Below the pieces are notes generated by a model. It was not told the DNA's origin, made no database searches, and was given only the letters and a program-made list of their open reading frames with translations. Position numbers and translations under genes: made by a program. Source: Closterium sp. NIES-65 (lineage: Eukaryota > Streptophyta > Zygnematophyceae > Desmidiales > Closteriaceae). From it: 64,000 bases of DNA. The stretch is taken from the NCBI GenBank assembly GCA_948144175.1, contig CANXME010002051.1, positions 406,001 through 470,000 on the forward strand, given 5' to 3'. Below are positions 33,101 to 44,387 of this stretch, piece after piece (within the stretch, counting starts at the first letter, position 1; every line of letters begins with the position of its first letter).

Positions 33101-33241
33101 TGTCAGTAGATCTGCACTGTGGATGCCCGATTGATCCTGGAGAGGGTTACATGCGCGTTCGCCTGGGGGGTTATGGGCGCACTTACCCGCTACTGAAACA
33201 AGCCCTTTTATCCCAATGGTCTAGTGGTTGGGATTCTGACA
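33101..33241 (+). repeat. 5' LTR of the TRIM
   Basis: TGTCAG...CTGACA, 141 bp. It matches 33335-33475 and the solo LTR at 3879-4019. It contains TTTT at 33206-33209, then the A-box-like word at 33217-33227. Confidence 0.95.
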
Positions 33242-33271
33242 TGGTATCAGAGCGGTCTCGGGTTCGATTCG
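33217..33271 (+). promoter_or_regulatory. Putative split Pol III (type 2) promoter: A box in LTR, B box in internal region
   Basis: A box TGGTCTAGTGG is at 33217-33227 and B box GGTTCGATTCG at 33261-33271, start to start 44 bp. The A-box surroundings match tRNA-Glu over about 19 bases with one change. The B box differs from GGTTCGANTCC only at the last base. The primer site lies between them. The acceptor stem does not pair, so this is not a functional tRNA. Promoter activity is inferred. Confidence 0.6.
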
Positions 33272-33334
33272 CGGTGTATGCACATGTAGGCCGTTGCCAC
33301 TGTGCTTAGTCCTGGGCCTCCCAGTGTGGGGGGG

Positions 33335-33475
33335 TGTCAGTAGATCTGCACTGTGGATGCCCGATTGATCCTGGAGAGGGTTACAGGCGCGTTCGCATGG
33401 GGGGTTATGGGCGCACTTACCCGCTACTGAAACAAGCCCTTTTATCCCAATGGTCTAGTGGTTGGGATTCTGACA
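33335..33475 (+). repeat. 3' LTR of the TRIM
   Basis: 141 bp, with two differences from the 5' LTR (T/G and C/A in the first half). The TTTT tract lies at 33440-33443. No B box follows it, because the flanking DNA begins at 33476. Confidence 0.95.
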
Positions 33476-33480
33476 GCTGC

Positions 33481-35126
33481 ATCATCTCTCGTGACTGCCA
33501 CCTCGAAAACCCCCGCGTGGCAGTATCAAATCACTTGTCTGCTGCCCAATCTCCAGTTGACAGCTGCTGCAATCCCGAATTGTTGCTGCCGTTTGGCTGG
33601 TTGCTGTGGCGAAAATCTTCGCTGTAGTGTTCCAGTTGTCGGCGCCCTCGGCAGTTTTGTCCAGACTCGCCGAGGCCTTTGTCGCGTTGCTCCGAAAACT
33701 CCCGGGCAGGGACGAATACAGCTGATGCTCTTCCCCCTGACCTCGCAAATATTTTTTCCAAACTCGAACTGGAATTGTCGATGACGTCAGCTGCCTCAGC
33801 GACGTTGTCGTGACTCGCCGAAAACTTCGGGGCAGAGGCGAAAAAGCTGTCCTTCCTCCCCCCACCTGTTGCGAGACAATTCACAGGTGTTGCGGCTGGT
33901 ACCCCTGAAACTCTGCAGATTTTTCCAGCAGTTTCGCTTATCCCAGCGCCCCTGCAACTCCGCCGTTTTCACGAAATTGTCGACCGTCACCGCCGAACTC
34001 TTGTAAAACCGATACTCGGTACTCTCCGTAAATGTCGGTGTCGAAAATCCTTGTACGTCTTGGTCATCTGCAGGTTATCCCTTTGAAGAACCGGTGTGTC
34101 TAGCGTGCCCACCCGTCGCCATTTTTCTCTCCGTGGTTAACCACACTAGCAACCCACCAATAGGAGGTGCTCTTTCGTGCGGAACCCAGAGTCATGGGTC
34201 TACCGGGACCGAATTTCATGGAACCTAGTCCGCATCAACGCCGCAGATCTCGCCGTAGAATTTCCCTAGCTGGCTTCGAAGTACACCGTAAACCGCTGAA
34301 ACAGCTGGCAAGCAGACGTTCACTCGTCTCCCACCGTAGGAAAGAACCCCGAAAATCATGGTTGAGGCAGCAGTCCCGAAGTTATTTTCCGCCGTTAAGC
34401 CCCGACGTTTCCGCCGTTAACGCTGATACTCCGATGTTCACCCATCTTCATACCCGTCGAAGTCACTTAGCGAATCCCAGGTATCCTTGGCGATGCACCC
34501 CTCGCCGCGCCTCCATGTAAAAGTATCAAACCCTTACGGGTGTCTACCGAATAGACTCCGAAATTCGCGGTGGAGTGGTGCACGTTCTCAACCTATCACT
34601 CTAGTGATCTGCTGGATCTTCCAAAATTTTCCCTCCAACACTTATTTTTTGTCTTCACCCCCCGACAATTTCGCTTGCCGCCATTCACCCAGCGTCCGCT
34701 CTTGTCGGATGAGGTTTAACTCTGTGTTGCCCACGATTTTCTAACATTCGGTTAAGGCGCGAACGCTATCGTAGCCGGGTCATGTTTATCAGATCAAACA
34801 GTCGGACCGGCCGCTTCGTTGCCCACCGCGTCTATCGCATTTAAAACTCCACAGCTTCGGAAAGCCCCTTCTTCACCGCTACACCATGTCGGGTAGACCG
34901 TTGAATTAGGAGAAACTCCGAGAGCTGCACCAACTGCTTCAGCTTCGACTTTTTCGGCGTGGTAACTGTGAAATTGAACGAGAATAAAGGAGTGGTTGCA
35001 CTAGCAGCAATGAGGATACATATAGCAAACCCCAGATGGGTTGTACTCGCTATAGAGCACCCCACTACAGGCTAGAGAATAACATTATGACAGTAACTCC
35101 TGCCGATGGTCCGATTTTGTCGGGGC
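33481..35126. other. Intergenic repeat-like DNA, no gene recognised
   Basis: The stretch is rich in CGAAAA/TTTTCG words and similar in texture to 43277-44387, which suggests an old degraded element into which the TRIM and Copia D later inserted. Short open frames on both strands show no domain. Confidence 0.35.
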
Positions 35127-35131
35127 CGAAA

Positions 35132-35263
35132 TGTCAAACATTATATATGTTGTGCTTGTTTAGGCTACAGTGGGTTAGCCTATAGGGGGTACACAATTCT
35201 AGGATTAGGTACTTGTACTGATTTCACTGTTAGTTCAATCATTCTTGTTCGTTCATTTCATCA
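35132..35263 (+). repeat. 5' LTR of Copia D
   Basis: 132 bp, TGTCAAACAT...TTCATCA, followed directly by TGGTATAGAGCAGG. Confidence 0.95.
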
Positions 35264-35379
35264 TGGTATAGAGCAGGTCCTTCGCTAGGACCGTTTTTTA
35301 GGGCCCACCACTACCTACCTACCTACATACCTACCTACCTAACTGCGCCCTAGGGCGCCTCGTTTTTTCACGGCCCCCT

Positions 35380-35815
35380 AAGGCCCCGCGACCCGCGACC
35401 CGCCCCTTAGCGACTCGCGCGCCGCCCCTTAAGGCCCCGTCGGCCCACGCGCTCGCCCCTTACGGCCCCGCGCTCGCCCCTTAGCGACCCTGTTGGCCCC
35501 GCGATCGCCCCTAACGGCCCCGTCGGCACTGCGCTCACCTCCCTAGCGGCCCCCGTTGGCCCCGCGCTCGCCCTTAGCGGCCCCTTACGGCCCCGCGCTC
35601 GCCCCTAGAGGCCCCGAACGGCCCCGCGCTCGCCCTTAGCGGCCCCTTACGGCCCCGCGCTCGCCCCTAGAGGCCCCGAACGGCCCCGCGCTCGCCCTTA
35701 GCGGCCCCTTACGGCCCCGCGCTCGCCCCTAGAGGCCCCGATCGGCCCCGCGCTCGCCCTTAGCGGCCCCTTACGGCCCCGCGCTCGCCCCTAGAGGCCC
35801 TGAACGCCCCCCCCC
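35380..35815 (+). repeat. GC-rich minisatellite in the Copia D leader
   Basis: A unit of about 62 bp built from CCCCGCGCTCGCCCTTAGCG and CTCGCCCCTAGAGGCCCCG-type words repeats about four times between 35560 and 35815, with looser copies before it. Confidence 0.85.
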
Positions 35816-36026
35816 CAGAACGAGCCGCCCGACCTGAGCAGCCCGAACCGAGCCGTCCAGCCCAAAACGAGCCTCGCCGCCAGAACCTAGCCGCGCCGCC
35901 CTTCCCGAGCCGCACCGCCCTACCTGAACCGAGCCGCGCCGCCCATACTAGACCGAGCCGCCCTACCTGAGTCGCACTGCCTACTGTTTTTGGGGTGCCC
36001 CTACTGCTATTACTCCTACTACTGCT

Positions 36027-39000
36027 ATGGCTAGCCCTCCTGTGCTGGCTTTCGATGCTGAGGGCCGCCCAGTGAAGTTCGAAACCTGGCTAGATGACCT
36101 ACACCTCTTCCTACAGCTCACTGCCAAGGAGGACATCTCACTGTACGATCACGCCCTAGGCCATGCTTATGCTCTTGCTGCTACTGCTGACAGCACTGCC
36201 CGCTCTCAGTGGCAGACTCGTGACGCCCACGCTCGCTTCGCTATTCGCAACTCCCTGCCGATAGATGAGCGCGAGCACTTTGGGCAGCACAAGACTGCAC
36301 AGGCACTGTACACTGCTGTCGTTGCCCGCTACTCCTCACCGGCCTCTGCCGCACTAGGCCGTCTCTCTCTTCCCTATCTGTTCCCCAACTTAGCCTCTTT
36401 CCACACAGTCGCTGACCTCATTACGCACCTCCGCACTAGTGAGGCTCGCTTCCGCGCCGCCATGCGTGATGAGTTCCTTGCCAAGAACCCACCCCCACTC
36501 TGGCTCACTCTCTACCAGCTAGTCACCCGCCTCCCTGACACTCTGCGCCCCGTCAGGGACCACTTCCTAGCTCGCTGCCCCACTGAGCTCACCATTGCCC
36601 TCCTCGAGAAGGAACTCCTTGCAGTTGAGGCTAGCATAGTCGCTGTAGGTGCCTCTCGTGGCGACCCCCGTACCCCGTTCTTTGAGGGGTGTTCTCCTTC
36701 CCCCCTTCTTCCCTCTGTCGCCTCTGCTGCTGCTGTCAACCTCCTTGGTGCTGAGAAGGTCGGGACTGCGTCTGCTTCGAGCGGGCGCCGCAGCGGCAAG
36801 GGCAAAGGGGGCAAGGGCGGTGGCGGTGACAGCGGGGGAGGCGGTGGTGGGGGCGGTGGCGGCGGTGGGGGTGGTGGCGCGACTGGAGGGGCTAGTGGCA
36901 GCGGTGGGGGTGGTGGCGGCAGCGGCGGGGGAGGTGGCAGGGGCGGAGGCGGTGGTGGGGGTGGCGGTGGACGCGGCGGCGGCAGGGGTTGGGGTGGTCG
37001 AGGAGGTGGCGGCGGCGGTGGTGGTCGTGGAGGCGCTGACGGTGGCCAGGGCCAGCAGCACACTCTGTCGCCCCAGGAGGTCCGTGAGTGGTACTCTCAG
37101 CACGGGGGGGGGGGGGGGTGGCTTTAGCTGCACGTACGTCATTCGCACTGGTGACCGCACTGGTCAGCCGTGTGGGGGACCGCACGCCACACAGCGCTGC
37201 TTTGCTCGTCTCAACGACGCTTGGCGTGTTCAGTTCCCTCAGGCCACTGAGCTGCCCCGCTGGGTTGATCTCCTGAAGAAGGGGATTGATATCTATGCTC
37301 TAGACTTTGATGCTATTCTCACTGCTATGTATGTGATGTCTACTAGTGGAGAGGGTGCTGAGTACCTGTGTGTGCCGCCCGACCCGGGCATTAGGACTAG
37401 TGCGTCTGCCGCTCCAGGTACTCGCGTGTCTGCTACCCCAGGTGCTGGTGAGGCAGCTGCTCTAGGTGCTTGTGCGTCTGCCCCCCCTTGTACTGAGTCG
37501 ACGGCAGCACTGCACACCTTCACACTGGACTCAGGTGCTTCTCGCTGCTTCTTTCGTGACCGCACTGCCCTTGAGCCGCTTGCTCGGCCAGTTGCTGTCT
37601 CCCTCGCCGACCCCTCTGGGGGTCCGGTCATTGCGACCTCTTCCACTGTCCTTCCCTGTCCTGCGGTCCCGTCGGGCACACTGTCAGGTCTCCACCTCCC
37701 CTCGTTCTCTACGAACTTGGTGGCAGGTAGTGCACTCCAGGACGGGGGTGTTCACCAGTTCACCCCTGCCTACGAGCGCGTGACACACTGCACGTGTGCT
37801 CGTACGGGCCGCCACTTGGCTACCTTCACTCGGCAGCCGGGGTCGGACCTGTACACACTGACCACTGAGTCCCCTCAGGTCGCTGCGTCTGCGTCTGCGT
37901 CCGCGTCAGGTCAGCTGTCTGCCCCCTGCTCGTGTCGCTCTCTGGCGCACGAGACTGTCCTCTGGCACCACCGACTTGGCCACCCGTCTGTGCAGCGCCT
38001 TCGTGCCATGCACTCCCGGTACCTTGTCTCCGGTCTTCCCAGAGTCCTCCCTCCCCTCCCACCCTCACCTGCTCCTCCCTGTCTTCCCTGCGTCGAGGGG
38101 CGGCAGCGCGGCGCTCCTCACTCCTCCTCGTTTCCCCCGACGACTGCTCCCTTGCAGACGCTCCACATGGACGTGTGGGGCCCAGCCCGCGTTCGTGGTC
38201 AGGGTCAGGAGAGGTACTTCCTGATAGTTGTTGACGACTACTCGCGCTACACCACGGTCTTCCCCTTGCGCACCAAGGGTGAGGTCCCTGATGTCTTGAT
38301 CCCTTGGATCCGCAGAGCCCGTCTCCAGCTCAGCGAGCGTTTCCACTCGGACTTTCCTGTCCTGCGCTTGCACTCTGACAGAGGTGGTGAGTTCTCCTCC
38401 GACATCTTGGCAGCCTACTGTGCTGAGCACGGCATTGAGCAGTCCTTCACGCTTCCGGCCTCTCCACAGCAGAATGGGATTGCAGAGTGCCGCATTGGCC
38501 TGGTCATGGAGGTCGCCCGTACCTCCTTGATCCATGCGGCTGCCCCCCACTTTCTGTGGCCGTTTGCGGTCCAGTACGCTGCGCATCAGCTCAACCACTG
38601 GCCCCGTGTCTCCTTGCCGGAGACCTCGCCCACACTGCTGTGGACGGGGGAGGTTGGCGATGCGTTGCGTTTCCGGGTCTCGGGATCTCGAGCTTTGTCC
38701 GCGATACGTCTGCGGACAAGCTCTCCTCCCGTGCTGTTCCCTGCGTCTTCCTCGGCTTTGTCCCGGACGCGCCTGGTTGGCAGTTTTACCACGCCACCTC
38801 GCGCCGAGTCTTGCCCTCTCAGGACGTCACTTTTGACGACTCCGTCCCCTACTACCGCCTCTTCCCCTACCGCACTGCCCCGCTCCCCCCCCAGCCTCTC
38901 TTCCTCGCGCCAGGTGCTGCTGTCGTAGACCCCCTCCCCCCAAAGGGTGCCGCTCCCTCAGGTGTGTCTCAGGTAGACCCGGTTGAGCCTGTTGAGGTAG

Positions 39001-42000
39001 TTGTCGACTCTCGTCCTGCTGTGGGTGCAGAGCCTGGGGGTGCTGAGCCTGGGGGTGCGGAGCCTGGGGGTGCTGAGCCTGGGGGTGCGGAGCCTGGGGG
39101 TGCGGAGCCTGGGGGTGCGGAGCCTGGGGGTGCGGAGCCTGGAGGTGCGGAGCCTGGGGGTGCTGAGCCTTGGGGTGCGGAGCCTTGGGGTGTTGAGCCT
39201 GGGAGTACTGAGCCTGGGGGTGCTGAGCCGTAGAGTCCGGAGTCTGGGGGTTCTGAGTCTGGAGGTCCTGAGCCTGAGGGTCCTACACCTGGCGGAGCCC
39301 TCTCCTCGGAGCAGCTGCGTGAGTGGTACTTCCAGTACTGCAGCCTCAGGAGAGGTACCTCTGGAGCCAGGCGTACTAATGGGACTGGTGCTAGTGCTTC
39401 TCCTCCTAGCCGGGAGCTCCCCTCCCGTGAGCGGATCCGTGAGTGGTACGAGCGGCGCTGCACTCTTCGGAGTGGCGCGCCTCGTGTCGCGGACCCCGCT
39501 GCTGCTGGTGGTGCTACTGGTGCTGGAGACTCTACTGGTTCTGCTGGTGCTGCGGCCCCAGAGGTTGGTGCTGTTTCTGGTGCTGCGGACCTGGGCGTTG
39601 GAGCTACGGCTGGTGCTGCGGACCCGGGTGCTTGTGCTGCTGCTGGTGCTGAGGACCCGGGCGTTGGAGCTACTGCTGGTACTGAGGACCCGGGCGTTGG
39701 ATCTACTGCTGGTACTGAGGACCCGGGCGTTGGAGCTGCTGCTGGTGGTGAGGACCCTGGAGCTGGTGCTGCTGCTGGTGCTGTGGAGTCGGGCGTTGGA
39801 GCTGCTGCTGGTGCGGAGGACCCTGGCGCTGGTGTCTCTGCTGGTTCTGGAGTCGCTGCACAGCAGCGGCCGTACTTCGTTCCGCTCCTTCAGCAGGTTC
39901 TTGGTCTCCCGCCTTCTCTCGGTCCTCCTCCTCCCTTAGAGTGTCCACAGCCTGTCAAGTCACGGTTAGAGTTACAGCCCGCCTCCCCACTGCCTGCTCC
40001 TTCTCCCTACACTGGTCCTACTGGAGGTCTTGCTGAGCGTCGTGAGCCTGCGTCTCGCCCTGCGTCGCCTGTCCGTACTGCTTGCACTAGTGGTTGCGGT
40101 TCGCGTCAGCGTCCTCCTCCTGTCCCTAGCACGCACCGGATGTCTCTGCGTCCGTCCACTGCTCCTCTGCGTGCCCCTTTGCCTTCTCCTCCTGAGTCCT
40201 CTCTTCCTGCTCTTCCCGACCCGGAGTCGGACTCTCTTCGTGTTGCCAGTCCTACTGTCACGCGTCTCCTTGCTACTGTCATCACTGACCCTTCCTTTGA
40301 GTCCACTACTGCGTCTGCCCTAGTTGCTGAGCTCGTTGACTTTGCTGCTCGCTGTCGTCTAGACTACGCAGCTAGTCTTGTCGCTGAGTCTGAGTCTGTC
40401 TGTCCTCCGTCCGTCGGGGGTGAGTGTGCCCTTGGCACGGACGTCCTTGAGGACAGGCAGGAGGAGTTCCAGTGCTTGGCCGCTGCTTCACCTCATCTCG
40501 TGTCCGTACTGCTTACCCCTGAGGGAGACCCGGATGCACCCGACATCCCGACTCCGCGCTCTTACGCAGAGGCGATAGAGGGTCCCTACTCTTCTCAGTG
40601 GCAGGCAGCTATGGATGCAGAGATGGCTTCCTGGAAGTCCACAGGCACCTACGTTGACGCTATCCCCCCTCCTGGGGCGAACATCGTCAGTGGCATGTGG
40701 ATTTTCAGGGTGAAGCGGCTGCCGGGTTCTCCGCCTGTCTTCAAGGCGCGTTACGTGGCTCGTGGCTTCAGTCAACGGCAGGGAGTTGACTACTTTCAGA
40801 CCTTCTCTCCCACCCCAAAGATGACCACTCTTCGGGTACTACTGCACGTAGCTGCTCACCGTGACTACGAGCTACACTCTCTTGACTTCAGCACTGCCTT
40901 CCTGCAAGGCAGCCTACACGAGGAGATCTGGCTGCGCCGCCCACTTGGCTTCACTGGGACTTTTCCTCCTGGCACCCAGTGGAGCCTCCGGCGGCCAGTC
41001 TACGGTCTCCGCCAGGCACCGCGTGAGTGGCACGACACACTGAGGACTACGCTTGCGGCTCTTGGGTTTGCTCCCTCTACTGCCGACCCGTCGCTGTTTC
41101 TACGCACCGACACGTCTCTGCCGCCGTTCTACATCCTCGTGTACGTCGACGTCTTGCTCTTTGCCACAGCTGACACTGCTGGACTCACCTACGTGAAGTC
41201 CGAGCTGCAGAAGAGACACACGTGCACAGACCTGGGTTAACTGCGCAGCTACCTTGGCTTGCAGATCACCCGTGACAGAGCACGCCGCACCATCACCCTG
41301 ACTCAGTCACACATGGTGCAGCAGGTCCTTCAGCGCTTCGGCTTCACGTACTCCTCGCCTCAGGCCACTCCTCTGCCTACTCGCCACTCGCTCTCAGCTC
41401 TGCCTTCGGATGAGTCCGTAGAGTCGAGTGGCCCGTACCCAGAGCCTGTTGGCTGCCTCATGTACTTGATGACCTGCACACGACCTGACCTTGCATACCC
41501 TCTTAGCATTCTCTCACGCTATGTTGCTCCTGGGAGACACCGACCAGAGCACATGGCTGCAGCGAAGAGGGTGTTGCGCTACTTGTGCAGTACGTCGGGC
41601 ATGGGGCTAGTGCTTGGAGGGCGGAGTCCAGTGGTCCTCACTCGTCACACAGACGCTTCTTGGGCTGACGACCTGGCTACGCAGCGGTCGTCACAGGGTT
41701 ACACCTTCAGCCTTGGTTCCGGCTGTGTTTCGTGGCGGGCTACTCGCTCGTCTTCTGTTCTCGGCTCCAGTTGTGAGGCTGAGATCTACGCCGGGGCCAT
41801 GGCTGCTCAGGAGCTTCGCTGGCTCACCTACCTGCTGACCGACCTTGGAGAGCCGCCTCGTTCTCCTCCAGTCCTGTACGTAGACAACAAGGCCATGCTA
41901 GCCTTGTGTCGAGAGCAGAGACTGGAGCACAGAACAAAGCACATTGCTCTCCGCTACTTCCTTGCTCGTGAGCTACAGCAGGTGGTCAGTTGCGGCTTGC

Positions 42001-42123
42001 GTATATGGCCTCTGAGGCCAACAGTGCTGATGTCTTCACCAAGGCACTTGCGCATTGTGATCATCAGCGCTTCTGCACCCAGCTGGGTCTTGTCCCTGTC
42101 TTGCCTCACTTGCTCACCTCTTG
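36027..42123 (+). pseudogene. gag-pol: Copia D gag-pol polyprotein, several breaks
   Basis: Gag (36027-37127) is open, because the NPPP codons are CCACCCCCACTC here, not a pure C run. It includes the poly-glycine block (36780-37050). A 13-G run (37104-37116) then shifts the frame. Beyond it come the CX13CX3HX4C knuckle (CTYVIRTG ... CGGPHATQRC), protease FTLDSGASRCFF, integrase (WHHRLGHPS, CLPCVEGR, MDVWGPARV, LHSDRGGEFSS, PQQNGIAECRIG), a frameshift near 38685, the AEPGG array, a TAG near 39232, and RT with YVDVLLF in place of YVDD (41143-41163). A TAA lies at 41238-41240, and RNase H is frameshifted near 41983 by a 2-base loss. RNase H motif: YVDNKAMLALC. Confidence 0.9.
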
Positions 42124-42330
42124 ACCTTGCTTGTACTGTTACATATATATATGCCTGCTCTTGCTTGTCTAGCCATATATATGTACTCCTGCATGTGAAC
42201 TGGCCTTGTGGCCTTGAACTTGTGCTCGGAATGTGTGGTGACTTTGTGATCCACCCTGAGCTTGCTTTGCTTTGCTTTACTTGACTGGTCTTGTGACCCC
42301 TAGTTCTCCCCCATTTCGCCTATGGGGGTG

Positions 42331-42462
42331 TGTCAAACATTATATATGTTGTGCTTGTTTAGGCTACAGTGGGTTAGCCTATAGGGGGTACACAATTCTA
42401 GGGTTAGGTACTTGTACTGATTTCACTGTTAGTTCAATCATTCTTGTTCGTTCATTTCATCA
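42331..42462 (+). repeat. 3' LTR of Copia D
   Basis: 132 bp, one base different from the 5' LTR, with CGAAA following. Confidence 0.95.
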
Positions 42463-42467
42463 CGAAA

Positions 42468-42804
42468 CAGTGTTGTTCCCAAAAATTTTCTTGTACGCCC
42501 AGCTGTCGAACTGGCGCAATACCCGCGCTTTTTAGCCAGCACAGGGCTAAATACCTGGCCCCACCTTCGAGGCCTTCTGGGCATGAGGTATGTGAAAAGT
42601 CGGTAGACTTTGGCCGGTAGGGAGCTCCTTCTGCTACCGCCGCTTAGCCGCAAAACTCGGCCCTCAGCAAAAAGTCGTTGCAGTAGGTCTTTTTCGCCCC
42701 TCCTGAAGCTGTGAATCCATTTCTCTCGCCAGACCCGTATTTGTCGCAACTCCGATTATTGTGACCGGTAGACTAGGCGAAATTCGCGGGTCTAGACGCT
42801 GCGA
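42468..42804. other. Intergenic DNA between Copia D and the MITE
   Basis: No gene or repeat recognised; CGAAA-rich texture like the surrounding intergenic DNA. Confidence 0.35.
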
Positions 42805-42807
42805 TAA

Positions 42808-43273
42808 GGGTGTGGGCCCAATCGAGTTTGATCGCGATTGATCTGATCGGGTTGGATCTGATCGGGTTGCTTGTGATCACTAAGCCTGAGCCGCCCGATG
42901 ACAGATGTTTTTTGATGAAGATTCCCAGCGCCTGCGGAGCAAGCGCTATTCAGTTACGTCGCATTTTTGTCCCTATTCTAGCGAGATTGGCGACCAGATG
43001 TCACCTGGCGAAAGTTTTCGTTTCCCTGTAATTTTAACAATGTTACTACTCGCAAGCGACGCTGTGGGCCCCGATCACATGCAATCAGGTGATCGCATGT
43101 GATCGAGGAAAATCGACTTTGATCGGGGTGAAAATTGGGTCTGATTGAGTTGGGGCGATCAGTTGATCGGGATCAGCCGATTGCCCCTGATTGCATAAAA
43201 TTGGCTTCCAGGCTTCCTAGAAATTGTTGATCGCATGTGATTGAGGCGATCAAACTTGATTAGGCCCACGCCC
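42808..43273. mobile_element. Tourist-like MITE (466 bp) with TAA target duplication
   Basis: The ends are 28-bp inverted repeats (42808-42835 and 43246-43273) starting GGGYGTGGGCC and ending AGTTTGATCGC, with four or fewer mismatches. TAA flanks both sides (42805-42807, 43274-43276). A 3-bp TAA duplication and GGG-starting ends fit PIF/Harbinger-derived MITEs. There is no coding capacity. The inside is rich in TGATCG and GCATGTGATCG words. Confidence 0.75.
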
Positions 43274-43276
43274 TAA

Positions 43277-44387
43277 ACCGTTGTCCCATCGGTGTACTGC
43301 CCTCTCTGCAGCGCAAATTCCCTTGATCACGGGGAACCTGTGCCGCCTGAAGCACAGTGTCAGCTACTGCTGTTGCTCCGAAAATTTCGGCCGACCTTGT
43401 TGCAGGCGCAAAAGTGACCCTAATGTAGACAGTCTAGTCGTAGGCGGCCTTTTCCGAACTTTTTAGCGGTTCGAAAATAACTTCCGACGCAAATCACCAT
43501 GTGCCTGGCCTGTCCGGTCAGCTGTCGTTTCTGCCGTGATGCCACCCGAAAATCTTCGCGCACAGTGACGCCGCATGTCACTTGCCGAAGACGTTCAAAA
43601 TTCTCGTGCGCAACGTGACGAAATTGCCCGACGCCACGTGCCGCACGCATTACACAGGATGCTCAGCGACTGCACGCAAATTTGGTCTGCCCAAACTCAA
43701 CAGCCTGCCCAATTGCAAGTAGCACCAGCCAGCTGCACGCACGATACAAGCCCCTATTTTGATCGCAACCGTTGAACAAACAGCTTATCACGCTGGCATC
43801 CGTCCGTTCGTGAGATATTTTGAAGAAGCTGGTTACATTTCTTCACCTGCCCACTACAGTCCCGATTTTGCCCGTGGCGAATGCTAGCGAGGAAGCGAAA
43901 TAGGGTTGCTCACTAAACACCCAAATGACGAGAAAAGTTGTGGGAGTCAAATGCACTTCCTGCGTAACTCCGATTTCTTCGTGCGTAGTTGACGACCACG
44001 TGAATACTTCAACTCGCACGACCAGCTGCTCCGAGAATCTCGCGCATGCAGTGACGACAACCGTCCTGACGCCAATTGCTGCATAAGAACAACGCCGAGA
44101 TTAACGGAAACGACGAAATTTACTCACGCAGTTAAATGCGACGACAGCAAAAGCTGTCCGCCACCCGGGGGGAGGGAGGCCACGGTCCATCTTGACCATC
44201 GAGGGCAAGGATCCGTCGATGCCGCAGGAGCGACTTGAAATTTCATGGCCGCTAGGAGCAACTACCCGTTTTCCTGGCCGGCTCTTGCGCTGCTCCTGTC
44301 ACCACGATATCCTTCCCTGTCCCCCCCCCCCCCCCAAGGGGTAATACACTCTAAAAAACGGGGAACCTAGGAAATTAGGCTCTGATA
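43277..44387. other. Intergenic repeat-like DNA, no gene recognised
   Basis: It is CGAAAATCTTCG-type rich DNA similar in texture to 33481-35126. A C-run (44321-44334) is present. No protein domain is seen in either strand. Confidence 0.35.

Larger units (their letters stand above)
33101..33475 (+). mobile_element. Complete TRIM (375-bp miniature LTR retroelement) with tRNA-like promoter parts
   Basis: Two 141-bp LTRs (33101-33241 and 33335-33475, two differences) bracket a 93-bp internal region. That region starts with a perfect initiator tRNA-Met primer site TGGTATCAGAGC (33242-33253) and ends with a polypurine tract GTGTGGGGGGGTG (33322-33334). The target duplication GCTGC flanks it (33096-33100, 33476-33480). 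No protein is coded, so mobilisation must be in trans. The LTR 3' end contains TGGTCTAGTGG (33217-33227), identical to the tRNA-Glu A box and its surroundings (GGTCTAGTGGTTGGGATTC). The internal region holds GGTTCGATTCG (33261-33271), a near-perfect B box. Their spacing of 44 bp is that of a tRNA gene. Confidence 0.93.
35132..42462 (+). mobile_element. Complete Copia element D, 7331 bp, young but mutated
   Basis: LTRs lie at 35132-35263 and 42331-42462 (132 bp each, one difference: CTAGGATTAGG against CTAGGGTTAGG). The target duplication CGAAA is at 35127-35131 and 42463-42467. The primer site TGGTATAGAGCAGG follows the 5' LTR and the polypurine tract CCTATGGGGGTG precedes the 3' LTR. The leader (35264-36026) has GC-rich tandem arrays. 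Gag starts at 36027. The coding region is nearly full length but carries two frameshifts, two stops and a changed RT active site. Confidence 0.96.

Noticed and set aside
33210-33281. Functional tRNA-Glu gene
   Set aside because: A and B boxes and spacing fit, but the acceptor stem does not pair and the middle of the sequence is the primer site; it is a tRNA-like promoter region, not a tRNA.
33482-33990. Overlapping minus-strand frames of 60-130 codons after the TRIM
   Set aside because: No domain, several frames overlap, and the DNA has the CGAAAA-rich texture of degraded repeats.
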